Source: Acinetobacter rathckeae
Lineage (GTDB): Bacteria > Pseudomonadota > Gammaproteobacteria > Pseudomonadales > Moraxellaceae
Length of the DNA: 64,000 nt
NCBI RefSeq assembly: GCF_015627125.1
Contig: NZ_VTDO01000001.1
Span: forward strand, 310,001-374,000
Reading direction: 5' to 3'
Part shown: positions 1-8,309 of the stretch, in pieces
Layout: each line of letters starts with the position of its first letter
How positions within the stretch are numbered: position 1 is the first letter of the stretch
Made by a program: the position numbers and the translations under genes
The notes under the pieces: model-generated
Databases searched by the model: none
What the model was told of the DNA's origin: nothing
What the model saw: only the letters and a program-made list of their open reading frames with translations

Positions 1-1
1 G

Positions 2-346
2 TATGATAATGAAGGTCTAGAACAAGAGGCACTTGAGTATTATAAAAAAGCACTCCAAGAAAAACTCTCGCTAAATGATACATTCGAAGCAACTTTTGGT
101 TTGGCATGTACTTACAGTAGCCTTGGTGAATATAATCAAGCAGAATTAATTTTTATTGAGTTGCATAAAAGCTATCCGTTGGCTACAGAGGTCATTCCGT
201 TTTATGCATTATGTTTAAATGCACTGCATAAAAAAGATGAAGCATTACAACTCTTGTTTAATCTGATAATAGATCATCCTCCAACGAAAGAAATCTTCGC
301 TTACAAGCCTGCAATGACTCAATATATACGTGAGTTAGAATGTTGA
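2..346 (+). CDS. TPR protein, C-terminal part (5' end outside window)
   Basis: The frame is open from the left edge, so this is the C-terminal part (about 114 residues) of a longer protein. The residues fit tetratricopeptide helices: an A-L-E-Y-Y-K-K-A-L pattern near residue 14, then L-A-C-T-Y-S-S-L-G-E-Y-N-Q-A-E in the next repeat, and Y-A-L-C-L-N-A-L-H-K-K-D-E-A-L. Such helix pairs form protein-binding scaffolds. The reading frame ends in a Cys codon followed by TGA. No catalytic motif is visible and the partner cannot be deduced. An internal ATG at 101 is unlikely to be the start, because the TPR pattern continues upstream of it. Confidence 0.75.
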   Translation, partial: YDNEGLEQEALEYYKKALQEKLSLNDTFEATFGLACTYSSLGEYNQAELIFIELHKSYPLATEVIPFYALCLNALHKKDEALQLLFNLIIDHPPTKEIFAYKPAMTQYIRELEC

Positions 347-412
347 TGAGAATAAGAGATCTATTTTGAGTTTTAGCTTGCATCTGATTTAAGTGTTTTT
401 ATGGTATTTCAT

Positions 413-463
413 TCATTCGAAATGTGAAATAAAAAAGCCAAGAATCCAAGCGAAATGCTACAA
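413..463 (-). pseudogene. cydX: Remnant of cydX (small cytochrome bd subunit)
   Basis: On the minus strand a Shine-Dalgarno-like AGGAGAAGG (complement of 468-476) is followed by TTG-TAG and then codons for H-F-A-W-I-L-G-F-F-I before a TGA. Known CydX/CbdX peptides start M-W-(Y/H)-F-A-W-I-L-G. Here the start is TTG, the Trp codon is TAG, and the transmembrane helix is cut short. It lies directly downstream of the cydB remnant, as cydX does in intact cydABX operons. It is not expected to be functional. Confidence 0.75.
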
Positions 464-489
464 ATTCCTTCTCCTGATATCTTCTTTAT

Positions 490-896
490 TTAGTACAAAC
501 TGTGAGTATTATCTTGGATGTGTTTATTGGTAATTACACCCCACATTTTGTAGTAACACCATGTGGTATAAGACAAAATAATGGGTACAAAAATACATGC
601 TTTTACTGTCATGACAGTTAATGTTTTTTACTTGATACCGCATCCCACATGGTTAAACTGACTGTTGGATTAATGCTTGATGGCATAAGCAATGGGAATA
701 ATGCAAAGCCTATGGTTAAAATTGTGCCAGTAACAGCCAGCGTTGTACCTATAAAGGTCAGTCCTACTTTATTTTTTACCACCACCAATAATCACAATGA
801 GAGCACCTAAAATGGCGATCAGCGGTTAGACAGCTTTTCTTGTGGGCTCATTTTTAGGTCCTTTATCGGAATAACCTAAATAGCATATTTTTAATA
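490..896 (-). pseudogene. cydB: Decayed 3' part of cydB (cytochrome bd oxidase subunit II)
   Basis: Minus-strand translation across several frames gives clear CydB pieces. In order they are: G-P-K-N-E-P-T-R-K-A-V followed by TAA, I-A-I-L-G-A-L-I-V-I-I-G-G-G, a frame change at a run of six A, then G-L-T-F-I-G-T-T-L-A-V-T-G, G-F-A-L-F-P-L-L-M-P-S-S and S-L-T-M-W-D-A-V-S-S. After a further frame change comes P-I-I-L-S-Y-T-T-W-C-Y-Y-K-M-W-G, ending in N-T-H-S-L-Y and a stop. This is the C-terminal third of subunit II of a bd-type quinol oxidase. The N-terminal two thirds and cydA are not in the window. At least one stop and two frameshifts make it a pseudogene. Its upstream limit near 896 is approximate. 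Confidence 0.8.
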
Positions 897-1298
897 CTTA
901 TAATACATAGCTTGGTTACATATTTAAATCGTTTGGTCTATTTTAAAAATAAATAGGGTTATTCTGTTTTGATAGAATCATATTTTATATATTTAAAAAC
1001 AAATATTTATATTTAATTGTTTTTTCTGTTTGAGGTTTTTAATTCTTGTTTTTTTTAAAAATTTTGTCAAAAAAAACAATCAAATTTATCGGGTTTATTT
1101 TGAATAATTTACATAAGTTAATCATATTGAAATATTTTTTGTATAGCTTGAGAAAGTTGAAAACAAATGAGGATACTTAACTTAGCGAAGTTTTTTATTA
1201 GAAATACATCTATTAAGATGATTCGTCTTAACCTTTCTATGTCGCTTATTGCTTTTTTTAAAAGCAAATAGGCAAGACCTTTTTGTACCTGTTCATTT
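897..1298. other. AT-rich intergenic stretch before pit
   Basis: Very AT-rich, with many A and T runs and no convincing reading frame on either strand. A weak inverted repeat (TTAAGA...TCTTAA, 1213-1231) is the only structure I see. It probably contains eroded DNA upstream of the cydB remnant plus the distal promoter region of the phosphate transporter. Confidence 0.4.
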
Positions 1299-1320
1299 TT
1301 GTCATATAACTGTCATAATT
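1299..1320 (+). promoter_or_regulatory. Pho box (PhoB site) upstream of pit
   Basis: Two adjacent 11-bp direct repeats, TTGTCATATAA and CTGTCATAATT, match the PhoB consensus of CTGTCAT followed by an A/T-rich tetramer, repeated every 11 bp. The box ends 46 bp before the ATG at 1367. An AT-rich CAATAT about 10 bp downstream could be the -10 element, the usual layout when PhoB replaces the -35. Confidence 0.7.
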
Positions 1321-1366
1321 AGGGTGAACAATATGCCCATCTTATAGAGTCTATTATTTTGGCCGT

Positions 1367-2995
1367 ATGAATCAGCAAAAAACATCTCAAGACAGCACGA
1401 CCCCATTGGCATCAGATTTGCCAAAAAATGTAAATGTCCCAACGCCAAAGTTTTTTAAGCCTGTATTTTTAACGATCGTGATTGCAACCCTGATTTATAT
1501 TGGTTTTCAGTTACACAGCGACCTTTCAAGTGTGCCACCACTCAGTTTGTATTCAGTTATTTTACTCTCTACAGCTTTATTTATTGCGCTTGGTTTTGAG
1601 TTTGTAAATGGTTTTCATGATACGGCCAATGCTGTTGCAACAGTCATTTATACCAATGCATTGCCTGCACCTGTTGCAGTGATGTGGGCTGGTTTTTGTA
1701 ACTTCCTTGGTGTGTTGTTGGCCAGCGGTGCAGTAGCTTATGGCATTATTGCTTTATTGCCTGTTGAAATGATTATGAATGTGGGGACAGGTGCTGGTTT
1801 TGCCATGGTTTTTGCATTATTAATTGCAGCTATACTCTGGAATTTAGGGACATGGTTTTTTGGTATACCTGCATCAAGCTCACATACTATGATTGGTTCG
1901 ATCTTGGGTGTTGGGATCATGAACTACCTTATTAATGCAGCTGCAAATGTACAAAGCAGTGGTATTGATATGGAACAGGTCATTAAAGTTGGTAAGGCTT
2001 TGTTGATTTCTCCTTTGGTCGGGTTTGTATTTGCTGCCATTGTATTTTTGTTGGTGAAATTCTTTCTAAAGAAACAGTTGGCACTTTTTCAACCGCCTAA
2101 AGGGACAGAGCCACCACCACCAGTTATTCGTGCTTTGCTTATTTTTACCTGTACAGGTGTGAGTTTTGCACATGGCTCTAACGATGGTCAAAAGGGCATG
2201 GGCTTAATTATGCTTATTTTGATTGGTTTAGTCCCACTTGCATATTCATTAAATAAGAACTTAGACAGCAATCAATTACAGCAGTTTAAGACGTTGTCGA
2301 ATGAAACGGCATTGGTTATGTCGGTGAATCAGCAACCTGTACAAGATGTAAATACAGCACGAAATGTATTAACACACTATATTCAAGATAAGAAAGTCAC
2401 TCCTGAGGTAATGCCTGCTTTAGCAAAAATGACAGCATATGTAGGGCAAACGCTTGCACCGTATCAGTCATTAAAAGATGTTCCTGAAAACACGGTTGCA
2501 GATCTACGTAATGAGATGTATTTAAATACAGCCACTTTAAAAGCATTAAATAAGCAAAAAGCACTGCCAGAGTGGACTGCTGAACAGCAAAAAACGGTCA
2601 AAGCTTATCAAAAAGGTTTGGATGGCTTTTTACAATATATTCCAACATGGGTCAAAGTGGCTGTAGCTTTAGCTCTTGGCTTAGGTACGATGGTGGGCTG
2701 GAAACGTATTGTAGTGACAGTGGGTGAGCGTATTGGTAAAAATCATATGACGTATGGTCAAGGTATGTCTGCAGAGCTTGTTGCAATGACCACGATTGCT
2801 GCTGCAGATGGTCTAGGTATGCCAGTATCAACTACACACGTTTTAAACAGTGCAGTAGCAGGTACAATGGTGGCAAATAAGTCTGGCTTACAATGGTCGA
2901 CTATTCGCAATATTTTATCTGCTTGGGTGTTAACGTTACCTGTAACCATTTGTTTATCTGGTGGTTTATACTGGTTGTTCTTACATATCTTTTAA
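1367..2995 (+). CDS. pitA: PiT family inorganic phosphate transporter
   Basis: Inner membrane symporter for phosphate (as metal phosphate) of the PiT/PHO-4 family. The two family signatures are visible: G-F-H-D-T-A-N-A-V near residue 83 in the N-terminal repeat, and S-F-A-H-G-S-N-D-G-Q-K near residue 265 in the second half. About ten hydrophobic segments are present. Residues about 300-415 form one long hydrophilic, helix-rich insertion before the last membrane helices, which makes the protein (542 aa) longer than the roughly 500 aa of E. coli PitA. The start at 1367 has only a weak ribosome site. The gene is monocistronic, with a Pho box in front and an intrinsic terminator behind. Confidence 0.92.
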   Translation: MNQQKTSQDSTTPLASDLPKNVNVPTPKFFKPVFLTIVIATLIYIGFQLHSDLSSVPPLSLYSVILLSTALFIALGFEFVNGFHDTANAVATVIYTNALPAPVAVMWAGFCNFLGVLLASGAVAYGIIALLPVEMIMNVGTGAGFAMVFALLIAAILWNLGTWFFGIPASSSHTMIGSILGVGIMNYLINAAANVQSSGIDMEQVIKVGKALLISPLVGFVFAAIVFLLVKFFLKKQLALFQPPKGTEPPPPVIRALLIFTCTGVSFAHGSNDGQKGMGLIMLILIGLVPLAYSLNKNLDSNQLQQFKTLSNETALVMSVNQQPVQDVNTARNVLTHYIQDKKVTPEVMPALAKMTAYVGQTLAPYQSLKDVPENTVADLRNEMYLNTATLKALNKQKALPEWTAEQQKTVKAYQKGLDGFLQYIPTWVKVAVALALGLGTMVGWKRIVVTVGERIGKNHMTYGQGMSAELVAMTTIAAADGLGMPVSTTHVLNSAVAGTMVANKSGLQWSTIRNILSAWVLTLPVTICLSGGLYWLFLHIF

Positions 2996-3012
2996 TAAAT
3001 ATTTTTATTTTT

Positions 3013-3038
3013 ACCCCATGCTCTGCGTGGGGTTTTTT
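3013..3038 (+). terminator. Intrinsic terminator of pit
   Basis: Stem ACCCCATGC / GCGTGGGGT with a 3-nt loop, followed by a run of T, 18 bp after the pit stop codon. Confidence 0.85.
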
Positions 3039-3149
3039 ATGTTTAAAATGTATCATTTCAGTATGTAAACTCTGCTGAATGCTTGATTTTTCAAGAAAAG
3101 AGTCCATATTAAAGACATGATCAACACTATTTAAGAATTAGGCGGATAT

Positions 3150-4085
3150 ATGTTATTTCAGTTGCCAAAACTGCCTGCAGAGATTCATGTGACTCATTTA
3201 AATGAGCGTTTAGAGACTCAAAAGAAGAAAATTAAAGTAGTTAAACCTGAACAAAAATTTTCAGTATTGGGTTTAATTAAAGCTAAAAAGTCAGCAGGTA
3301 AAAAAAGTAAAGAGCGAATCTTTGTTTTAGATTTTAAAGGAGATGTACAAGCCTCTGCTGTTGCGAGCTTTAGAGAAGAAATCACGCTGATTATTGCAAC
3401 AGCAACGGCTGGAAAAGACCGTGTTCTTATTCGCTTGGAAAGTCCAGGTGGCGTTGTGCATGGCTATGGTTTAGCTGCTGCTCAAATTGCGCGTTTAAGA
3501 GATGCGGGCTTTCATGTCACAGTATGTGTAGATAAAGTGGCAGCCAGTGGCGGTTATATGATGGCATGTGTGGCCAATGAGGTTGTAGCATCTCCATTTT
3601 CTATCATTGGTTCAATTGGCGTTGTGGCACAAATTCCAAACTTTAATCGTTTACTCAAAGAAAAAAATGTCGATTTTGAGCAGTACACTGCAGGTGAGTA
3701 TAAGCGTACAGTCACGATGTTTGGTGAAAACACCGATGAAGGAAAAGCTAAATTTAAACAAGAGTTACAAGAGACGCATGAGCTATTTAAGCTTTTCGTG
3801 GAAAAGTATCGCCCGCAACTGAATGTTGAACATGTGGCTACTGGCGAACATTGGTATGGTGAGCAAGCGTTAGCACTTAATTTGGTGGATCAATTACAAA
3901 CTTCAGATACCGTATTGTTAAATCTCATGAGTGAGCATGATGTTTATTTAGTAAGCACGCGTAGTAAACCAACGCTTGGCGAAAAGTTAGGTTTACAAGC
4001 CGTGCAAGTGGCAGATGAGCTTGTGCCTGCCGTGCTCAATAAACTGGTTGATGGATTGATTAAACATCATCATTCCAAGTTTTAA
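3150..4085 (+). CDS. sohB: SohB-like S49 family serine peptidase
   Basis: Member of peptidase family S49 (SppA/SohB), which cleaves peptides with a Ser/Lys dyad. The predicted nucleophile is Ser133 in V-A-A-S-G-G-Y-M-M-A and the general base Lys185 in A-G-E-Y-K-R-T-V-T. L-E-S-P-G-G-V-V-H-G-Y-G (about 96-107) and I-G-S-I-G-V-V-A-Q (about 153-161) also match E. coli SohB closely. Unlike E. coli SohB (349 aa with an N-terminal membrane anchor), this 311-aa protein begins with a Lys-rich hydrophilic segment and has no obvious signal or transmembrane helix. An in-frame TAA at 3132-3134 rules out a longer N-terminus. Its cellular location is therefore unclear. Confidence 0.88.
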   Translation: MLFQLPKLPAEIHVTHLNERLETQKKKIKVVKPEQKFSVLGLIKAKKSAGKKSKERIFVLDFKGDVQASAVASFREEITLIIATATAGKDRVLIRLESPGGVVHGYGLAAAQIARLRDAGFHVTVCVDKVAASGGYMMACVANEVVASPFSIIGSIGVVAQIPNFNRLLKEKNVDFEQYTAGEYKRTVTMFGENTDEGKAKFKQELQETHELFKLFVEKYRPQLNVEHVATGEHWYGEQALALNLVDQLQTSDTVLLNLMSEHDVYLVSTRSKPTLGEKLGLQAVQVADELVPAVLNKLVDGLIKHHHSKF

Positions 4086-4095
4086 TACAGCCAAT

Positions 4096-4131
4096 AAAAA
4101 AACGCAGTTCATATTTGAACTGCGTTTTTTT
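4096..4131. terminator. Bidirectional terminator between sohB and the acid phosphatase gene
   Basis: AAACGCAGTTCA / TTGAACTGCGTTT stem with A-run on the left and T-run on the right, placed between two convergent genes. It can end transcription from both sides. Confidence 0.85.
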
Positions 4132-4133
4132 AT

Positions 4134-4895
4134 TTAAGGCGTTTGCCAAGTCTTGAGAGTATTTTTATGCCAGCTACCGTAGCTTGCATTGGGTAAAACA
4201 ATCCAATCTGTTCCAAAGTGTGCTTTATTTTTTTCTACAGCGGCTAGGCCTTCGGCTTTGGTTTGTTTGCTATTAAAGTCACTTGAAAAGTCAGGCAAAC
4301 TATCGCCAAGTAGCATAATGGTTTGATAGCCCTGAGCAGTAACACTGTCACGGCGTTGTGGTTTTTTAGGGCCAAGCAATAAGACTTGATCTGCATTCAC
4401 CTGTGGCAGTTTAAGTTGTTTTAATGTTGCAAGTGTTGCATTTTTATTTTCATCGCTTCGGTCAGAAATATAAAAGATCTTAATGCCCTGATCATTTAAA
4501 AAATTAAAAAAATCTAAACTGCCTGCAATCAGTGTGGGTGTACCACCTTTTTCCCATGCTGACCAAGTATCCCAACTTGACCAATCATGGCAAGCCAAAG
4601 TATCTCTTGCCAATAAAGCACTATTATCAAGGACGGTTTCATCGAGGTCTGTAACCACCGCAAGTGGTTTTTCAGGGTGAGGGTGTTGTGCTAAATACTG
4701 CTGAATACGTAAAGTTGCAAGAGCATAACTTTGTTGTTGGAGGGCTTGAATCTCAGGTGACCCTTGCTGATATTTGAGAGCCATTTGGTATTGCTGAATG
4801 CTACAGTCAGGTTGATTTTTAGCCGATACGCTTGTCGGTAAAGCAACGCTAAACAACAATGCGGTAAATAAGGTGTAAAAGTTATTTTTTTTCAT
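4134..4895 (-). CDS. Secreted HAD-family acid phosphatase (class C / lipoprotein e(P4) type)
   Basis: Predicted periplasmic phosphomonoesterase of the HAD acid phosphatase family that includes Haemophilus e(P4), which releases phosphate from nucleotides such as NMN. The catalytic motif I is V-V-T-D-L-D-E-T-V-L-D-N with Asp83 and Asp85. I-F-Y-I-S-D-R-S (motif II region) and L-L-L-G-D-S-L-P-D-F (motif III/IV) follow in order. The first 25 residues form a signal peptide ending in S-V-S-A. There is no lipobox Cys at the cleavage point, so it looks soluble and periplasmic, not a lipoprotein. No Pho box is visible upstream. The assignment to family is firm, the natural substrate is not known. Confidence 0.85.
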   Translation of the reverse strand: MKKNNFYTLFTALLFSVALPTSVSAKNQPDCSIQQYQMALKYQQGSPEIQALQQQSYALATLRIQQYLAQHPHPEKPLAVVTDLDETVLDNSALLARDTLACHDWSSWDTWSAWEKGGTPTLIAGSLDFFNFLNDQGIKIFYISDRSDENKNATLATLKQLKLPQVNADQVLLLGPKKPQRRDSVTAQGYQTIMLLGDSLPDFSSDFNSKQTKAEGLAAVEKNKAHFGTDWIVLPNASYGSWHKNTLKTWQTP

Positions 4896-4924
4896 AAGAT
4901 ATCTAAAGCAATATTTGTATGGGG

Positions 4925-4955
4925 TGAAAAAAAAGCGTCCATAAAGATGGACGCT
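4925..4955 (-). terminator. Terminator of the L,D-transpeptidase gene
   Basis: AGCGTCCAT / ATGGACGCT stem (4934-4955) with a 4-nt loop. On the minus strand it is followed by a run of eight T, just after the end of the transpeptidase gene. Confidence 0.85.
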
Positions 4956-4967
4956 ACGGGTAAATGT

Positions 4968-6197
4968 CTAATCTAAAAACTTAACAATGGTGCCTACTTT
5001 GACTTTACGTCCTAGGTCATTGGCATCCCAGTTGGTTAAACGAATACAACCATGGGATGCTGTTTTAGAAATAGCTGATGGGTTGGGGGTACCATGAATA
5101 CCAAATGAACGCTTACTTAGACCAATCCAAATATTGCCCACAGGTGCGTTAGGGCCAGGTGGTAACATGAGTGGTTTTAAGTTGTTACCTTGTACAAAGT
5201 TACTTGGCGAATAGCTATACCATGGGTTTGGTGTTGCCCCTGTCACTTTGTATGTGCCTGTTGGTGAAGGTGTATCTGAGCTACCAATCGTTGCAGGGAA
5301 TGAGCCGACCATTTGGTTTTGTGAGTTAAATAAGTACAGCTGTTTTGCACCTTTGTGTGCCACAATTAAATGAATGTCTTCAGGTAAATTATTACGTACA
5401 TTGGTCACAATGATTTTTTGCCCGAGCTTGTTAAAGTCGGCTTTGGGGTTAATTTGCTTTAAAAAGCCCTCGTCCATATGGAACTTTTCACCCAGCATTT
5501 CTGTGACACGGGTGTAATACAAGCCTTTCATTTTTGCTTGTAGTGCATAGTCATGTGGAATTTCTTTGGCATAAGGGCCTTTTAAGTCGCTTTCACTAAT
5601 GGTGTACTCTTGGAAAGCAGGCTTATCTTGTAATGCAACTAATGCATTCCAAGTGTCTTGATCTAAAGCACCTGTCGTTTTTAGGCCTTGCATTTGCTGA
5701 AAAGAGGCAATTGCTTTGAGCATGTTTTTGCCACTTGAACCATCAATAGCACCTGGAGATGCATGGGCATTGTTGAGCATGACTTGAGCACGTGCATAAG
5801 CAGGGAATTGACCTCGTCCAAGGCTTGGTATCCATTCGCTGTTATTTATACCATCTACAGTCCAGTTACCTTTTTCAGCTTTGCTCACAGACTTTGTAGT
5901 ATTTTGTTTTTCAGCACCAGCATCTATGGTTTGAGCTGTATGTGAAACGTTATCTAGGTGTTTTTGCTCTTCGGTACTCATGTGTACTTCAGATGCCACA
6001 ACATTAGATTCTTGGTCTGCCATAATCTGCGAGGCCCCTTTGCTGTCAAGCACTAAAGGGTCTATTGGATCAGAAACAGGAGCAGATGCAACGGCTAGCG
6101 CATCTGTTGTTGCAACTGGCGTTTCTTCAGATATGGCAAATGCTGTTTGGCACATAATATAGCTTAGGCTCACAGCGAGTAATGAACGAACGAGCAT
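4968..6197 (-). CDS. L,D-transpeptidase (YkuD) with peptidoglycan-binding domain
   Basis: Periplasmic cell-wall enzyme. The order is: signal peptide (about 1-21), a low-complexity linker rich in Ala, Ser, Thr and Val, a PG_binding_1 helical domain (about 122-190, with A-I-D-G-S-S-G-K-N and L-K-T-T-G-A-L-D-Q-D-T-W), then a YkuD domain ending in G-I-H-G-T-P and S-H-G-C-I-R-L with catalytic Cys384. Such enzymes form 3-3 cross-links, or attach lipoproteins or D-amino acids to peptidoglycan. In A. baumannii the comparable enzyme is called LdtJ. I infer relatedness but cannot confirm orthology. The gene is divergent from hemE. Confidence 0.88.
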   Translation of the reverse strand: MLVRSLLAVSLSYIMCQTAFAISEETPVATTDALAVASAPVSDPIDPLVLDSKGASQIMADQESNVVASEVHMSTEEQKHLDNVSHTAQTIDAGAEKQNTTKSVSKAEKGNWTVDGINNSEWIPSLGRGQFPAYARAQVMLNNAHASPGAIDGSSGKNMLKAIASFQQMQGLKTTGALDQDTWNALVALQDKPAFQEYTISESDLKGPYAKEIPHDYALQAKMKGLYYTRVTEMLGEKFHMDEGFLKQINPKADFNKLGQKIIVTNVRNNLPEDIHLIVAHKGAKQLYLFNSQNQMVGSFPATIGSSDTPSPTGTYKVTGATPNPWYSYSPSNFVQGNNLKPLMLPPGPNAPVGNIWIGLSKRSFGIHGTPNPSAISKTASHGCIRLTNWDANDLGRKVKVGTIVKFLD

Positions 6198-6377
6198 GAA
6201 TTAAACCTTAGAATTATAGTGTGATAAATCACAGTTAGTATTACAGAGTTTAAAATATCATGCATTAATTATTTTGTGCATATATAATATCAATGCTGAG
6301 TATCGTAAGCCTCTGTTATCTAATTAAAGTCGTTTTTGCTATCATAGATGACATATGAATAAGCCGTTGGAAAGGGC

Positions 6378-7451
6378 ATGAGTGAATTAAAAAATGATCG
6401 TTTTTTGCGTGCATTATTACGCGAGCCTGTAGATACCACTCCGATTTGGATGATGCGTCAAGCAGGGCGTTATTTGCCAGAGTATCGTGAAACGCGTGCC
6501 AAAGCAGGTGATTTTTTGTCTTTGTGTAAAAATACAGCGTTTGCCTGTGAGGTGACATTACAGCCATTGCGCCGTTATGATCTAGATGCTGCCATTTTAT
6601 TTTCAGATATTTTAACTATTCCAGATGCTTTGGGCTTAGGTTTGTACTTTGAACCAGGGGAAGGGCCTAAATTTAATCGGGTGATTCGTACCGAACAAGA
6701 CATTAAAAACTTACCAAAATTAGATGCTAAGCGTGATTTAGACTACGTGATGAATGCTGTATCAGCCATTCGTTCTGCGTTATCTGGTGCTGTACCTTTA
6801 ATTGGTTTTTCAGGTAGTCCTTGGACACTCGCAACCTATATGATTGAAGGTGGTTCGAGTAAAGATTATCGCTACACCAAAGAAATGCTATATAAAACAC
6901 CTGAGTTATTGCATGCATTACTCGATCATTTAGCCGATGCAGTGATTGATTATTTAAATGCACAAATTGATGCAGGTGCTCAAGCGATTCAAATTTTTGA
7001 TAGCTGGGGTGGGGCATTGGCACATCGTGAGTACATCGACTTTTCTTTAAACTACATGACTAAAATTGTGTCTGGTTTAAAGCGAGAAAAAGATGGTCGC
7101 CGTATTCCAATCATTTTATTTACCAAAGGTGGCGGGCAGTGGCTAGATGTTATGCTAGAGTCTGGTGCAGATGCTTATGGTTTAGATTGGACAACGAAGC
7201 TAGATCAAGCACGTATACAGATTGCAGGCCGTGCTGCAATGCAAGGCAACCTTGACCCAGCGACTTTATATGGTTCGAGCCAAAGTATTGAAAAAGCAGT
7301 GAAAGCCATGTTAGATGATGCTTACCGTGGTGGTGAGAAAACAGGCTATGTAGCAAACTTAGGTCATGGTATCACGCAGTGGGTGAACCCTGATATGCCT
7401 AAGATCTTTGTAGATACCGTACATGAGTATAGTGCGAAGTATTTAGGCTAA
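6378..7451 (+). CDS. hemE: Uroporphyrinogen decarboxylase
   Basis: Cytosolic haem-pathway enzyme that converts uroporphyrinogen III to coproporphyrinogen III by four decarboxylations. The N-terminal signature [16 protein letters not shown] (about 22-37) and the second signature [16 protein letters not shown] (about 144-159) are both intact. The length of 357 aa is normal. The start is supported by a GGAAAGG ribosome site. The stop codon directly abuts the ATG of the next gene, which suggests translational coupling to a DUF817 protein. Confidence 0.96.
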   Translation: MSELKNDRFLRALLREPVDTTPIWMMRQAGRYLPEYRETRAKAGDFLSLCKNTAFACEVTLQPLRRYDLDAAILFSDILTIPDALGLGLYFEPGEGPKFNRVIRTEQDIKNLPKLDAKRDLDYVMNAVSAIRSALSGAVPLIGFSGSPWTLATYMIEGGSSKDYRYTKEMLYKTPELLHALLDHLADAVIDYLNAQIDAGAQAIQIFDSWGGALAHREYIDFSLNYMTKIVSGLKREKDGRRIPIILFTKGGGQWLDVMLESGADAYGLDWTTKLDQARIQIAGRAAMQGNLDPATLYGSSQSIEKAVKAMLDDAYRGGEKTGYVANLGHGITQWVNPDMPKIFVDTVHEYSAKYLG

Positions 7452-8276
7452 ATGAAGCAAGCTTTTTTCCTTTTTTATAGCATAACGCAGCGTCTGATGT
7501 CGGCTGCGTTTTTTGGTATTTTATTGTTACTAATATTTGCTGTAACCTCAAATATGGGTGATCGAGCCTATTTAGGTTTTTACCGCTACGACTATTTGTT
7601 TTTTTGTGCGGTCATTATTCAAATATGTATGCTGTATTTAAAGCTTGAATCTTTAAATGAAGCCAAAGTGATTGCTTTATTTCATGTCATGGCCATGTGT
7701 ATGGAGCTGGTTTTAACCGCACCTCATATTGGTTCATGGCAGTACCCCGAACCTGCCATATTAAAGTTACAGACTGTGCCTTTGTTTGCAGGGTTTATGT
7801 ACTCTGCAGTGGGAAGTTTTTTTGTGAGGGTGATTCGGGTTTTTGAGGTGAATTTTATACGCTTACCTCATTTGTATCATATGAGTGCCTTGGCCATTTT
7901 GGCATTTGTTAACTTTATGAGTAAGTTTTTTATTATAGATATTCGTAGCGTTTTATTTGTATGGAGTATCTTGGTCTTTTGGCGTACTAAAGCCGTTTTT
8001 AAAGTACAGCAAAAAACGATGCAATTACCCATGTTGGTTATTTTGGTATTTTTTGCATTTTTAATTTGGATTGCAGAAAATATTAGTACGTTTTATGACA
8101 TTTGGGTGTATCCAAACCAAGCCGATGGTTGGCGTTTGGTATGGTTGGGTAAAATTGGTTCATGGTATTTGTTGCTATTACTGAGTTTTGTATCTGTTTT
8201 GGTGTTGTTGGGGCATCGCCAGAAAAATGGCAGTTGGCGTATGCGAGAACATTTTATTGGGCATAAAAAAAGATAA
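7452..8276 (+). CDS. DUF817 family integral membrane protein
   Basis: Predicted inner membrane protein with about eight hydrophobic helices over 274 aa. It matches the DUF817 (YoaT-like) pattern: Y-D-Y-L-F-F followed by L-K-L-E-S-L-N-E-A-K-V-I near residue 67, H-I-G-S-W-Q-Y-P-E-P-A near 93, V-P-L-F-A-G-F-M-Y-S-A-V-G-S near 110, F-W-R-T-K, and near the end W-I-A-E-N-I-S-T-F followed by W-V-Y-P-N-Q. The biochemical role of the family is unknown to me. Its start codon touches the hemE stop, so both are made from one mRNA, but I see nothing in the protein that ties it to haem synthesis. Confidence 0.8.
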   Translation: MKQAFFLFYSITQRLMSAAFFGILLLLIFAVTSNMGDRAYLGFYRYDYLFFCAVIIQICMLYLKLESLNEAKVIALFHVMAMCMELVLTAPHIGSWQYPEPAILKLQTVPLFAGFMYSAVGSFFVRVIRVFEVNFIRLPHLYHMSALAILAFVNFMSKFFIIDIRSVLFVWSILVFWRTKAVFKVQQKTMQLPMLVILVFFAFLIWIAENISTFYDIWVYPNQADGWRLVWLGKIGSWYLLLLLSFVSVLVLLGHRQKNGSWRMREHFIGHKKR

Positions 8277-8296
8277 GCATATGGCTTATCTTTTTT
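8264..8296. terminator. Bidirectional terminator between DUF817 gene and folE
   Basis: AGATAAGC / GCTTATCT stem with a 5-nt loop, flanked by an A-run on the left and a T-run on the right. It overlaps the last codons of the DUF817 gene and lies 3' of folE. Confidence 0.85.
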
Positions 8297-8309
8297 ATTT
8301 TTCTAAAAA

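Noticed and set aside
605-618. Perfect palindrome ACTGTCATGACAGT, which looks like an operator or Pho half sites
   Set aside because: It lies inside the cydB remnant at the point where the codons for T-V-M-T-V occur, and no gene start is near. Best explained as former coding sequence.
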